From the NCBI GenBank assembly GCA_023406225.1, contig JAEXWS010000056.1, positions 1 to 12,952 of the forward strand: a stretch of DNA of 12,952 bases, given 5' to 3'. The translations under genes and the position numbers were made by a program. Shown piece after piece: positions 6,502 to 12,734 of this stretch (position 1 is the first letter of the stretch; each line of letters opens with the position of its first letter). The notes under the pieces were generated by a model that was given only the letters and a program-made list of their open reading frames with translations, was not told the origin of the DNA and did no database searches. The DNA comes from Bacillota bacterium. Lineage in GTDB: Bacteria > Bacillota > Clostridia > Oscillospirales > Oscillospiraceae.

Positions 6502-6709
6502 CCTGACATGCGGAACATTTCTTTTCCTCCACAACGCAATTTTTCAAAGCATACTCCAAGAATTGGCAGATAAGCTCATTTCTGGTCCAGCCGGTTTTTT
6601 TAACGATTTCCTCCAAGCTGTTCAATGTTTCTTTCCGAACACGGATAGAAAATACGCGGTATCCATCTTCACCCTTCGGTGGCTTTGGCCGTACAACCAG
6701 CTTTTCCAT
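6485..6709 (-). CDS. Ribbon-helix-helix (Arc/CopG-type) DNA-binding protein
   Basis: A 74-residue protein. Residues about 17-60 fit a ribbon-helix-helix domain: a beta strand YRVFSIRVRKE, a first helix TLNSLEEIVKKTG, a turn WTRNE and a second helix LICQFLEYALKN. Such dimers bind operator DNA through the strand and are found in autoregulators of plasmid, toxin-antitoxin and mobile loci. The C-terminal tail carries a CSAC motif (C65, C68), so a metal site or disulfide is possible. The ATG at 6709 follows GAGGCAGGTG. It is the first of two overlapping genes in an AT-rich island; the second is a Cys-rich protein, not a recognisable toxin. Palindromes at 6743-6758 and 6791-6820 lie upstream and could be its operators (inference). 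Confidence 0.72.
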   Translation of the reverse strand: MEKLVVRPKPPKGEDGYRVFSIRVRKETLNSLEEIVKKTGWTRNELICQFLEYALKNCVVEEKKCSACQDETVT

Positions 6710-6742
6710 AATTGCTTCACCTGCCTCTAAACAGATGGTATG

Positions 6743-6820
6743 TTTTGGACTGCCAAAAAGATATGTTAAGCTTTGTGTGAGAAAGAGTGTTAGTTTTGCA
6801 ACGCCATTCTACCAAAACTA
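6743..6820. promoter_or_regulatory. Palindromic sites upstream of the ribbon-helix-helix gene
   Basis: The gap between the divergent small genes (6710-6988, about 280 bases) holds no convincing gene. It contains TTTTGG-ACTG-CCAAAA (6743-6758) and TAGTTTTG-N14-CAAAACTA (6791-6820), which share a TTTTG/CAAAA half-site. They lie 34-111 bases upstream of the ATG at 6709, a suitable place for operators. No clear -35/-10 pair was identified for either flanking gene. Confidence 0.35.
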
Positions 6821-6988
6821 TATCAGCATAATATCTTTAGAACAGGGTGACCTGGACCTATTCTTTAAATCTTGTATTTATGGCAAAGATACTCAAAAGC
6901 ATTTGCAACTCCGATACATAACTTTCTCCTCCCCGCACAAACTATCTGCGGCGAATAGCCAAAGATTTTCAAGCAGGAGGATCATGTT

Positions 6989-7180
6989 ATGACGAAGGAT
7001 TGCACCAACGGCGGCTGCGCCTGCACCCCCAACCAGAGCATCAAGTGCACCGTGAACAACTGCGCGCATCACTGCCAGGATACCCAGTACTGCGGCCTGG
7101 ACGAGATCATGGTGGGCACCCATGAGGCCAACCCCACGATGGTCGAATGCACCGACTGCCAGAGCTTCAAGCTGAAATAA
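6989..7180 (+). CDS. DUF1540 domain protein
   Basis: A 63-residue Cys-rich protein with nine cysteines (5, 10, 12, 20, 25, 29, 35, 54, 57). The segment IKCTVNNCAHH...YCGLDEIMVG...ECTDCQSF matches the DUF1540 pattern (CxVxNC, a middle Cys, then a terminal TxCxxF-like element), a short domain common in Clostridia and presumed to bind metal. Biochemical function is not established. The ATG at 6989 follows AGGAGG with 8 bases between, a strong ribosome site. It is the first plus-strand gene after the AT-rich island and is itself GC-richer than the island. A stem-loop (7192-7220) separates it from the downstream TauE/SafE pair. Confidence 0.88.
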   Translation: MTKDCTNGGCACTPNQSIKCTVNNCAHHCQDTQYCGLDEIMVGTHEANPTMVECTDCQSFKLK

Positions 7181-7191
7181 CCGTTCCCCCC

Positions 7192-7220
7192 GCTCCGGGG
7201 TCCGTATACGCCCCCGGAGC
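7192..7220 (+). terminator. Stem-loop after the DUF1540 gene
   Basis: Perfect 9-bp arms GCTCCGGGG (7192-7200) and CCCCGGAGC (7212-7220), followed only by CTTTACATA. The weak T run suggests partial termination or an mRNA-stabilising hairpin rather than a full stop. The next gene's ATG is 22 bases after the stem. Confidence 0.5.
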
Positions 7221-7242
7221 CTTTACATACGGAAAGGGAGGG

Positions 7243-7602
7243 ATGGCGGTGAAGGGCAAATGGCCGGCGCGGATCGCCGGAGGCGCGGCGGGGCTTGCCA
7301 ACGGGCTGTTTGGAGGCGGGGGCGGCATGGTCTTTCTCCCCATCCTCTCCCGGGGCGGCGCGCTCACCCAGCGGCGGCTGTACGCCACCTGCGTCGGCGT
7401 GATCTTCCCGGTGTGCCTGGTGTCCGCCGCCGTGTACTTCTTCCGGGGCGGCCTCTCCCTCTCCGCCGCCCTGCCCTATCTGGCGGGGGGCCTTGCCGGA
7501 GGCTTTCTGGGCGGAAAGCTGTACGGCAAGGTGCCCGTCCAGTGGCTCAAGTGGCTCTTTGCCGCGTTCCTCTTTTACGCGGGGGTGAAGTATCTGCTGT
7601 GA
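7243..7602 (+). CDS. TauE/SafE-family permease, N-terminal half protein
   Basis: A 119-residue membrane protein corresponding to one half of a TauE/SafE permease (full-length members are about 250 residues, made of two four-helix repeats). The first helix carries the glycine-rich motif GLFGGGGGMVFLPIL (21-35); further hydrophobic segments are at about 47-66, 76-92 and 102-118. TauE/SafE proteins are proposed exporters of sulfite or other small sulfur or organic anions; the substrate here is unknown. The ATG at 7243 follows GGAAAGGGAGGG. Its TGA overlaps the next gene's ATG (TGATG, sharing base 7602), a strong sign of coupled translation in equal amounts. Confidence 0.85.
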   Translation: MAVKGKWPARIAGGAAGLANGLFGGGGGMVFLPILSRGGALTQRRLYATCVGVIFPVCLVSAAVYFFRGGLSLSAALPYLAGGLAGGFLGGKLYGKVPVQWLKWLFAAFLFYAGVKYLL

Positions 7603-7973
7603 TGGATTGGCTGATCCCCTTTTTGTGCGGCCTGGGGGCCGCCGTTCTCTCCGCCTGGGGCGTGGGCGGCGGAACGCTGCTGCTTCTGGTGATGACGCTG
7701 CTTTTGGGCGTGGACCTGCGGACCGCCCAGGGCGTGAACCTGCTTTTCTTTCTCCCCACCGCCCTCAGCGCCCTGCTCCTCCACGCGAAAAACGGCTATC
7801 TGGACAAGCCCACCCTGAAAGCCGCCGTTCCCCCGGCGGTGGCCGCCGCCCTGGCGGGCGCGTGGATCGCAACGGCCGTGGACGTGGAGGTGCTGCGCAA
7901 GCCCTTCGGGGTCTACCTGCTGCTCTCCGGCGTGAGCCTGATATGGCCGCAGAAAAAGAAAAAAAAGACGTGA
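7602..7973 (+). CDS. TauE/SafE-family permease, C-terminal half protein
   Basis: A 123-residue membrane protein, the second half of the same permease. Residues 15-34 (VLSAWGVGGGTLLLLVMTLL) carry the family's Gly-rich loop; LRTAQGVNLLFFLPTALSALL (from 39) and two later segments (about 74-92, 103-115) complete four helices. Start is the ATG at 7602 overlapping the upstream stop; a longer reading of this frame back to 7260 lies antiframe inside the first half and is not real. The two halves together (242 residues) equal one normal TauE/SafE protein, so a heterodimer is the simplest model. The C-terminus is QKKKKKT; its lysine run is encoded by the A tract of the following terminator, and the stop codon lies in the stem. 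Confidence 0.85.
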   Translation: MDWLIPFLCGLGAAVLSAWGVGGGTLLLLVMTLLLGVDLRTAQGVNLLFFLPTALSALLLHAKNGYLDKPTLKAAVPPAVAAALAGAWIATAVDVEVLRKPFGVYLLLSGVSLIWPQKKKKKT

Positions 7974-7995
7974 CCCGCGCGGTCACGTCTTTTTT
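7961..7995. terminator. Bidirectional terminator between convergent genes
   Basis: GACGTGACC (7967-7975) pairs perfectly with GGTCACGTC (7981-7989), loop CGCGC, flanked by six A on the left and six T on the right. It can terminate the plus-strand TauE/SafE pair and the minus-strand HtrA operon, whose last stop is 8 bases away. The stem contains the stop codon of the plus-strand gene. Confidence 0.95.
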
Positions 7996-8003
7996 CATGT
8001 CTC

Positions 8004-9089
8004 TCACAGCCGGTAGGCGCAGACTGTATAGCCGTCCGGTGCCCAGAAATAGAGGTACGCCACCGGCGCGCCGTCCACGGCATCCGTCCAGAAGGTGTAA
8101 TACCGCAGGTCCTCCGACTCCTCCAGGACCTCCCGGACCGCCTCTTCCAGCGCAGGAAAGTCCCCGCTCAAAAAATCGAAATTTCCCGTCTGGACCTGCC
8201 ACATCGTGGTGGGACCCCACAGGTACTTTTCGTACCGCTCCTCCGTGCCGTCCCCGTCCAGATCGCAGGACCACCAGGACCGGCCGCCGTCCTCATGCGG
8301 CGTCTCGGCGGCGCCGCCCACGAACCAATCGTTCTCCTCCAGCCATTGGGGGAGCGCCCGCGCCTCCAGGGCCGCCAGGGCGCGCTCCGCCCCCGGGGCC
8401 AGGTCCAGGGACACGCGGTCATAGCCGTCCACCGCGAAGCGCAGCGCCCGGGCGTCCGCCACGGCGCCGTCCCGGTAGAGATACAGGTCCAGGCCGTCCA
8501 CATATTTCGTGCTGTAATCATAGCTGGTGCGGACCAGATAGCGGGCGTCTCCGCAGCGGATGAAGCCGAATTCCTGGATGACGGAGGAAAACCGGCTGGT
8601 CTCCCGATAGGTCCCGTCCCCCTGGCCCTGAAAGAACAAAAACTCCGTGAAGCCGCCGCTGCCGCCCATGTAGACCTCGGCGGCCACGTCGTCCACGCCG
8701 TCGCCGTCCCCGTCCACCTGCACGGCGCAGACCGCGCCGCCCTCCGGCACCTCACAGCCGGTCAGGGCGGTGAACGCCTCCTGGGTCAATTCCCGGTCGT
8801 CCACCAGCGGGGCCAGCGTCTCCCGCTCCGTGCCGTCCGCCATGGCGGAGAGCAGGGCCTCCACCACCTCCCGGGGGATGCGGGCGGTCTCGGAGAGGAC
8901 CGGGTCCTCCATGTCCCCCATGGCGTAAAGCTCCAGCGGCCCGTCCTGGGGGCGGAGCCGCGCCCGGCAGTCCACCCGCAGAAGGCGCACTGGCCCGGAG
9001 CCCTCCGGCCTGGGGCCGGGGACCGCCGCGCACAAGAGCAAAAGCGCCCCGAGCAGAAAGCCGCCCCGCGCCAGCCAGGTCCGTTTCAC
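8004..9089 (-). CDS. Secreted protein with EF-hand-like calcium loops, function unknown
   Basis: A 361-residue protein with an N-terminal export signal: basic MKRTWLAR, then a hydrophobic core (11-22) reaching LLLLC at 16-20. C20 lacks a standard lipobox (Leu at -1), so Sec secretion or membrane anchoring is likelier than a lipoprotein. Two acidic loops stand out: DGDGDGVDD at 126-134 and DLDGDGTEERYE at 276-287; the latter has Asp at loop positions 1, 3 and 5, Gly at 6 and Glu at 12, as in an EF-hand or dockerin-type calcium loop. I do not recognise the overall family. The GTG start at 9089 lies 8 bases after the htrA stop with GAGGGGG upstream; a longer reading to 9323 would overlap htrA deeply. 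As last gene of the regulator-kinase-protease operon, it may be an envelope-stress effector or a modulator of the protease or kinase (inference). Confidence 0.75.
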   Translation of the reverse strand: MKRTWLARGGFLLGALLLLCAAVPGPRPEGSGPVRLLRVDCRARLRPQDGPLELYAMGDMEDPVLSETARIPREVVEALLSAMADGTERETLAPLVDDRELTQEAFTALTGCEVPEGGAVCAVQVDGDGDGVDDVAAEVYMGGSGGFTEFLFFQGQGDGTYRETSRFSSVIQEFGFIRCGDARYLVRTSYDYSTKYVDGLDLYLYRDGAVADARALRFAVDGYDRVSLDLAPGAERALAALEARALPQWLEENDWFVGGAAETPHEDGGRSWWSCDLDGDGTEERYEKYLWGPTTMWQVQTGNFDFLSGDFPALEEAVREVLEESEDLRYYTFWTDAVDGAPVAYLYFWAPDGYTVCAYRL

Positions 9090-9097
9090 CGGCCCCC

Positions 9098-10360
9098 TCA
9101 CTCCACGGGCTGCTCCAGCAGCAAGCGCACCTCCAGCAGCTCCCCGTCCCGCAGGAGGGTCATGGGCATCTCCTGGCCAAGCTGATACTGCCGCCTTGCC
9201 CGGAGCAGGTCCTTGCTGCTGGTCACGTCCGCGCCGCCGGCGGAAACGATGAAGTCTCCCACCCGCACCCCCGCCAGGTCGGCGGCGGAGCCCGCGGTGA
9301 CGTCCAGCACCTCCACGCCCCACAGCCCGTCCCCGAGCTGGCTTCCCGTCTGGGTGACGGACACGCCCAGCAGCGGTTCCGGGGTCACCTCGCCGTAGGT
9401 CAGCAGATCGTTCACCAGATACCGGATGGAGGCGGAGGGGATGGCGAAGCCCAGGCCCTCGATGCTGGAATAGGCGGAGCTCATTTTAATGGTGTTGATG
9501 CCCACCACCTGCCCGTAGGCGTTGATGAGGGGGCCGCCGGAATTGCCGGAGTTCAGCGCGGCGTTGGTCTGGATGAGGTTCATGGTCCGGCCGTCCACCC
9601 GCACGTCCCGGTTGATGGCGGACACGATGCCGTCCGTCAGCGTGCCCCGCAGCTCCACGCCCAGGGGGTTGCCGATGGCGTACACCTTGTCGCCCACGGT
9701 CAGCGCGTCGGAATCCCCGAACTCCGCGTGGGGCAGGTCCGCCAGGTCCACCTTCAACACCGCCAGGTCGTTCTTCTCGTCCCCGGCCACATACCGGGCC
9801 GTGTAGGTGCGCCCGGTGTCCAGGGTAACGGTGCTGTCCCGTCCCCCCTCCAGCACGTGATAGTTGGTCAAAACATAGCCGTCCGCCCGGAAGATGACGC
9901 CGGTGCCCACGGACGCGCCGTCCACAAGCTGGGCGATGACCGTCACCACCGCCGGGTTCACCTGGCGGTAGATCTCCTGGGCGGTCAGCTCCGGCCCGTG
10001 GTCTTGGGCCACCTCCAGCACCGCCCCCTCCCCCGTGGGATAGGCCGGGATCGTGACGGCCCCGGCGTCGGCCTGTCCGTATTCGCCGCCGTGGAAATCG
10101 TCGAAGGGGTCCCAGCGGCCGGACGGGGGAAGGCTGCGGTCCCAGACATACGCGCCCACCGTCAAAGCCAGCGCCGCCGCAACCAGCGCCAAAAACACCC
10201 AAAGGCCCCTCCTGCCCCGCCTTTTGCGGGGCAAAACGGGCCGTTTCGCCGCCGGATGGCCCGGAAGGGGGCGGATATACGTCTCCACCACCTCCCGGGA
10301 CTCCGCCTGCCGGTATGTTTCTATGATCTCACAGCGCTCTCCCCTGGTCCACTCTTCCAT
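9098..10360 (-). CDS. htrA: HtrA/DegP-like membrane-anchored serine protease with PDZ domain
   Basis: A 420-residue envelope protease that cleaves misfolded exported proteins. Order: a cytoplasmic basic N-terminus of about 50 residues, one membrane helix at about 53-71 (a signal anchor, no cleavage site evident), a Gly/Asp/Pro-rich linker to about 125, a trypsin-like domain (about 126-312) and one PDZ domain (about 329-415). The catalytic triad is intact: H168 (TNYHVLEG), D198 (KNDLAVLKV) and S274 (SGNSGGPLIN). YAIGNPLG and GFAIPS are further family signatures. The single PDZ and anchor are the Gram-positive HtrA layout. The ATG at 10360 follows GAGG at 5 bases and lies 7 bases after the kinase stop, so co-transcription with the two-component genes is near certain. 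Control by that kinase-regulator pair would parallel CssRS-htrA of Bacillus (inference). Confidence 0.95.
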   Translation of the reverse strand: MEEWTRGERCEIIETYRQAESREVVETYIRPLPGHPAAKRPVLPRKRRGRRGLWVFLALVAAALALTVGAYVWDRSLPPSGRWDPFDDFHGGEYGQADAGAVTIPAYPTGEGAVLEVAQDHGPELTAQEIYRQVNPAVVTVIAQLVDGASVGTGVIFRADGYVLTNYHVLEGGRDSTVTLDTGRTYTARYVAGDEKNDLAVLKVDLADLPHAEFGDSDALTVGDKVYAIGNPLGVELRGTLTDGIVSAINRDVRVDGRTMNLIQTNAALNSGNSGGPLINAYGQVVGINTIKMSSAYSSIEGLGFAIPSASIRYLVNDLLTYGEVTPEPLLGVSVTQTGSQLGDGLWGVEVLDVTAGSAADLAGVRVGDFIVSAGGADVTSSKDLLRARRQYQLGQEMPMTLLRDGELLEVRLLLEQPVE

Positions 10361-10367
10361 GCGTGCC

Positions 10368-11822
10368 TCATTCCGTGGCCAGGGAGAAGGAAAAGGCGGT
10401 CACGCCGTCCTCGCTGGTCACATTGATCTTTTCCTTATGCTGCTCCAAAATCGTCTTGACGATGTACAGGCCCAGGCCTACGCCGTCCTTGTCCTCGCTG
10501 CGGGACTTGTCGCTCTTGTGGAACCGCTCGAACAGCAGCGGCAGCTCCTCCGCCGGGATCGTCTCCCCCAGGTTGCGCACCGTCACCCGGGCCTTGCCGT
10601 CCAGCGTGACGACGCCCAGGTACAGCGTGGAGCCGGGCGTGGCGAACTTCGTGGCGTTTTCCAGCAGGTTGTAGATGACCTGGGTGATCATGTCCTTGTC
10701 GCCCCGGACCAGGATAGGCTCCTCCGGGATGTCCGCGTCCACGTCCAGCTTCCGGTCGTTGATTTTCTTCTCCATGGAGATCAGCACCCGGCGCATGCTC
10801 TCGCAGACGTCGAAATGGTTCCCCCCCTTGAGGGGGTCCAGAGCCTGGAGCTGGCTCACGTCCAGCATCCGCCGCACCAGACGGCTCAGGCGGCGGCTCT
10901 CCCCGGCGATGATCTGGAGATACTGCCGCTCGTTCTCCGGGGGGATGGTGCCGTCCAGGATGCCGTCGGTATAGCCGGCGATGGTGGTCATGGGGGTCTT
11001 GAGCTCATGGGAGATGTTGGCGATGAACTCCCGCCGCTGGCGCTCCGTCTGCTGGAGGTTTTCGGCCATGTTGTTGAAGGAGGCGGCCAGCTCCCCCACC
11101 TCGTCGTTCCGTCCATAATCCCGCATCCGCACGTCAAAGTCGCCCTCGGCATACTGCCGGGTGGCCCGGGCCATCTCCCGGATGGGCTGGACCTGCCGCA
11201 TGGCGGTGATGGACGAGGCCATGAAGGAGACCATCAGCACCACGAAGGCCGTCATGAAAAAGAGGCCGATGAACCCCTGCCACATGGCGTCCAGCGAGGC
11301 CGTGGGCGACACGGCGAACACCACGCCCACCGTCTCCTGGGTCTGGGGATTCGCCGCGGGCACGCCCACCACGAACCGCTTGTTCTGGTACAGGCCCCCC
11401 ACGTTGTCCCGGCGGAAGCTGGAGCCGTCCTCCAAAATCTCCCTCGTCATCTCCTCCGGCATGGTGACCACCATGCCGTCCAGGTCCGCGTCCGTGGACA
11501 GCAGCACATGGCCCCCCACGTCGCAGATCATGAAATCCACATCGGACACGGTGGCGGCAAAGGTGGCGAGCTGCTGGAAGCCCGGCTCGTTTTGTAGCTC
11601 CTCCACGTCCATGAACCGCCCGCTCTCCAGATAGCTGACGGAGAGCTGGCTCATGACCTGGGCCTTGGCCTGGATCTCCTCGCTCTTTTGCTGGCGGGCG
11701 TAGTTATAGCTCAGGGAAAAAAAGGACGCGCCCAGTAAAAACAGCGTCAGCATCACCATGCCCGCCGTCACAAAAAGCTGCCGCCAATACAGGCCCTGAA
11801 ACCGCTTGCCGAGTTTCCTCAT
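10368..11822 (-). CDS. Sensor histidine kinase (HAMP, HisKA, HATPase)
   Basis: A 484-residue membrane kinase. Helix 1 is at about 16-38, an extracytoplasmic sensor domain at about 39-182 (includes VDFMICDVGGHVLLSTD, the core of a PAS/Cache-like fold), helix 2 at about 183-206, HAMP at about 207-260 (P213, NDEVGEL), the dimerisation/phosphoacceptor motif FIANISHELKTPM with H272, and an ATPase domain with N box YNLLENATKFA (384-394), FERFHKSDKSRS and the glycine box GVGLGLYIVK. In the G1 box the usual DxGxG reads NLGET (N417), a variant I recall in other clostridial kinases. The ATG at 11822 follows GGAGG. It lies downstream of its response regulator and immediately upstream of htrA, suggesting that it senses an envelope signal and phosphorylates the regulator. 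The ligand is unknown. Confidence 0.95.
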   Translation of the reverse strand: MRKLGKRFQGLYWRQLFVTAGMVMLTLFLLGASFFSLSYNYARQQKSEEIQAKAQVMSQLSVSYLESGRFMDVEELQNEPGFQQLATFAATVSDVDFMICDVGGHVLLSTDADLDGMVVTMPEEMTREILEDGSSFRRDNVGGLYQNKRFVVGVPAANPQTQETVGVVFAVSPTASLDAMWQGFIGLFFMTAFVVLMVSFMASSITAMRQVQPIREMARATRQYAEGDFDVRMRDYGRNDEVGELAASFNNMAENLQQTERQRREFIANISHELKTPMTTIAGYTDGILDGTIPPENERQYLQIIAGESRRLSRLVRRMLDVSQLQALDPLKGGNHFDVCESMRRVLISMEKKINDRKLDVDADIPEEPILVRGDKDMITQVIYNLLENATKFATPGSTLYLGVVTLDGKARVTVRNLGETIPAEELPLLFERFHKSDKSRSEDKDGVGLGLYIVKTILEQHKEKINVTSEDGVTAFSFSLATE

Positions 11823-11860
11823 ACCTCATCCTCCGTGTGAACGGGTCCTCCTCCGTGGAA

Positions 11861-11925
11861 CCGGGGCGCGCGGCCCCGGAAGCTTCTCAAAAGCCAAGCG
11901 CCCCCGTGCGCGCACCGGGGCGCTT
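11861..11925 (-). terminator. Twin GC-rich hairpins between regulator and kinase genes
   Basis: Reading the minus strand after the regulator stop, the first hairpin is AAGCGCCCC/GGGGCGCTT (11925-11917 with 11904-11896), with an inner GTGC/GCAC stem after a single mismatch, followed by GGCTTTTGAG. The second is CCGGGGC/GCCCCGG (11879-11873 with 11867-11861). The short T run after the first suggests partial termination; the pair may set a regulator-to-kinase ratio or protect the upstream mRNA end. This 108-base gap holds no gene. Confidence 0.55.
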
Positions 11926-11930
11926 CGTGC

Positions 11931-12635
11931 TCAGCCCTTCTCCGGCTGGGGCGCGCCCAGCAGCTCGAACTTGTAGCCCACGCCCCACACCGTCTTCAGC
12001 GCCCACTGGTCGGAGATGTTCTCCACCTTTTCCCGCAGGCGCTTGATGTGCACATCCACGGTGCGGCTGTCTCCAAAGTAGTCGAAGCCCCACACCTCGT
12101 CCAGAAGCTGGTTGCGGGTATAGACCCGGTTGGGCGTGGCCGCCAGGTGGTACAAAAGCTCCAGCTCCTTGGGGGGCGTGTCGATCTTCTTTCCGTCCAC
12201 GGTCAGCTCATAGGAGTCCAGGTTGATAACCAGCCGGTCGAAGGTCAGCTTCTTCGTGGTGTCGTTGGGGATCTCCGTCCGCCGCAGCACCGCGTTGATG
12301 CGGGCCAGCAGCTCCTTCATCTCAAAGGGCTTGACGATATAATCGTCCGCGCCCATCTCCAGGCCCTGGATGCGGTCGAACACCTCGCTCTTGGCGGTCA
12401 GCATGATGATGGGGACCTTGCTGGTCTCCCGGATCTTGGCGCAGACCGCCCAGCCGTCCATCACGGGCAGCATGATGTCCAGCAAAATCAGGTCCGGGAC
12501 CTGCTTTTGAAACTCCTCGATGGCCTTTCCGCCGTCCCCGGCGATGCGGACGTCGAAGCCCTCCTTCACCAGATACATATGGATCAGGTCGGAGATATTG
12601 CGGTCGTCCTCTACAACCAGGATGTTGCGTCCCAT
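11931..12635 (-). CDS. OmpR/PhoB-family response regulator
   Basis: A 234-residue transcription factor. The receiver domain (about 3-115) has the acidic pocket E9-D10-D11, phosphoacceptor D53 in LILLDIMLPVMDG, T80 (IIMLTAKSE) and K102 (IVKPFEMKE). The C-terminal winged helix (about 130-228) shows PPKELELLYHLAATPNRV, the recognition region TVDVHIKRLREKVE and the closing hairpin VWGVGYKFE, all standard for OmpR/PhoB regulators. The ATG at 12635 follows GGAGGGATCGCC, an excellent ribosome site. It is the first gene of the operon, directly behind a sigma-A promoter with a palindromic spacer, and precedes its kinase. Targets probably include its own operon with htrA (inference). It cannot be named more precisely without comparison to known regulators. 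Confidence 0.96.
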   Translation of the reverse strand: MGRNILVVEDDRNISDLIHMYLVKEGFDVRIAGDGGKAIEEFQKQVPDLILLDIMLPVMDGWAVCAKIRETSKVPIIMLTAKSEVFDRIQGLEMGADDYIVKPFEMKELLARINAVLRRTEIPNDTTKKLTFDRLVINLDSYELTVDGKKIDTPPKELELLYHLAATPNRVYTRNQLLDEVWGFDYFGDSRTVDVHIKRLREKVENISDQWALKTVWGVGYKFELLGAPQPEKG

Positions 12636-12668
12636 GGCGATCCCTCCATTTTTTCACTTCATGCTCTC

Positions 12669-12698
12669 ATTATACCCGGCTCGCCGCCGGGATGTTGA
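12669..12698 (-). promoter_or_regulatory. Promoter of the regulator-kinase-htrA operon with palindromic spacer
   Basis: On the minus strand, a consensus -10 TATAAT (12674-12669) is preceded at 18 bases by TCAACA (12698-12693, 4 of 6 matches to the -35). The spacer contains a perfect inverted repeat CCCGGC-N5-GCCGGG (12675-12691). TTTACA and TTCAACA, 11 bases apart just upstream, could be direct-repeat binding sites for an OmpR-type regulator. Predicted start is near 12662. Confidence 0.72.
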
Positions 12699-12734
12699 AT
12701 TTTCTGTAAATTTCAGGCAGCGGGCCGCCCCGTC

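Noticed and set aside
6502..6534. TTG start at 6534 for the Cys-rich protein
   Set aside because: No ribosome site upstream of it, and the GGAGG lies inside the extension. The ATG at 6501 is preferred, with uncertainty stated.
6735..6992. 85-codon plus-strand frame before the DUF1540 gene
   Set aside because: No ribosome-binding site, no recognisable motif, and it overlaps the DUF1540 start and the palindromic region. Probably non-coding.
9090..9323. N-terminal extension of the secreted protein into htrA
   Set aside because: It lies out of frame within the PDZ coding region and would hide the signal peptide; the GTG at 9089 has a ribosome site and starts at the signal sequence.
10053..11597. 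Long plus-strand open frame opposite the kinase and htrA start
   Set aside because: His/Gly/Val-rich shadow of well-supported minus-strand genes; no family motif or start signal.
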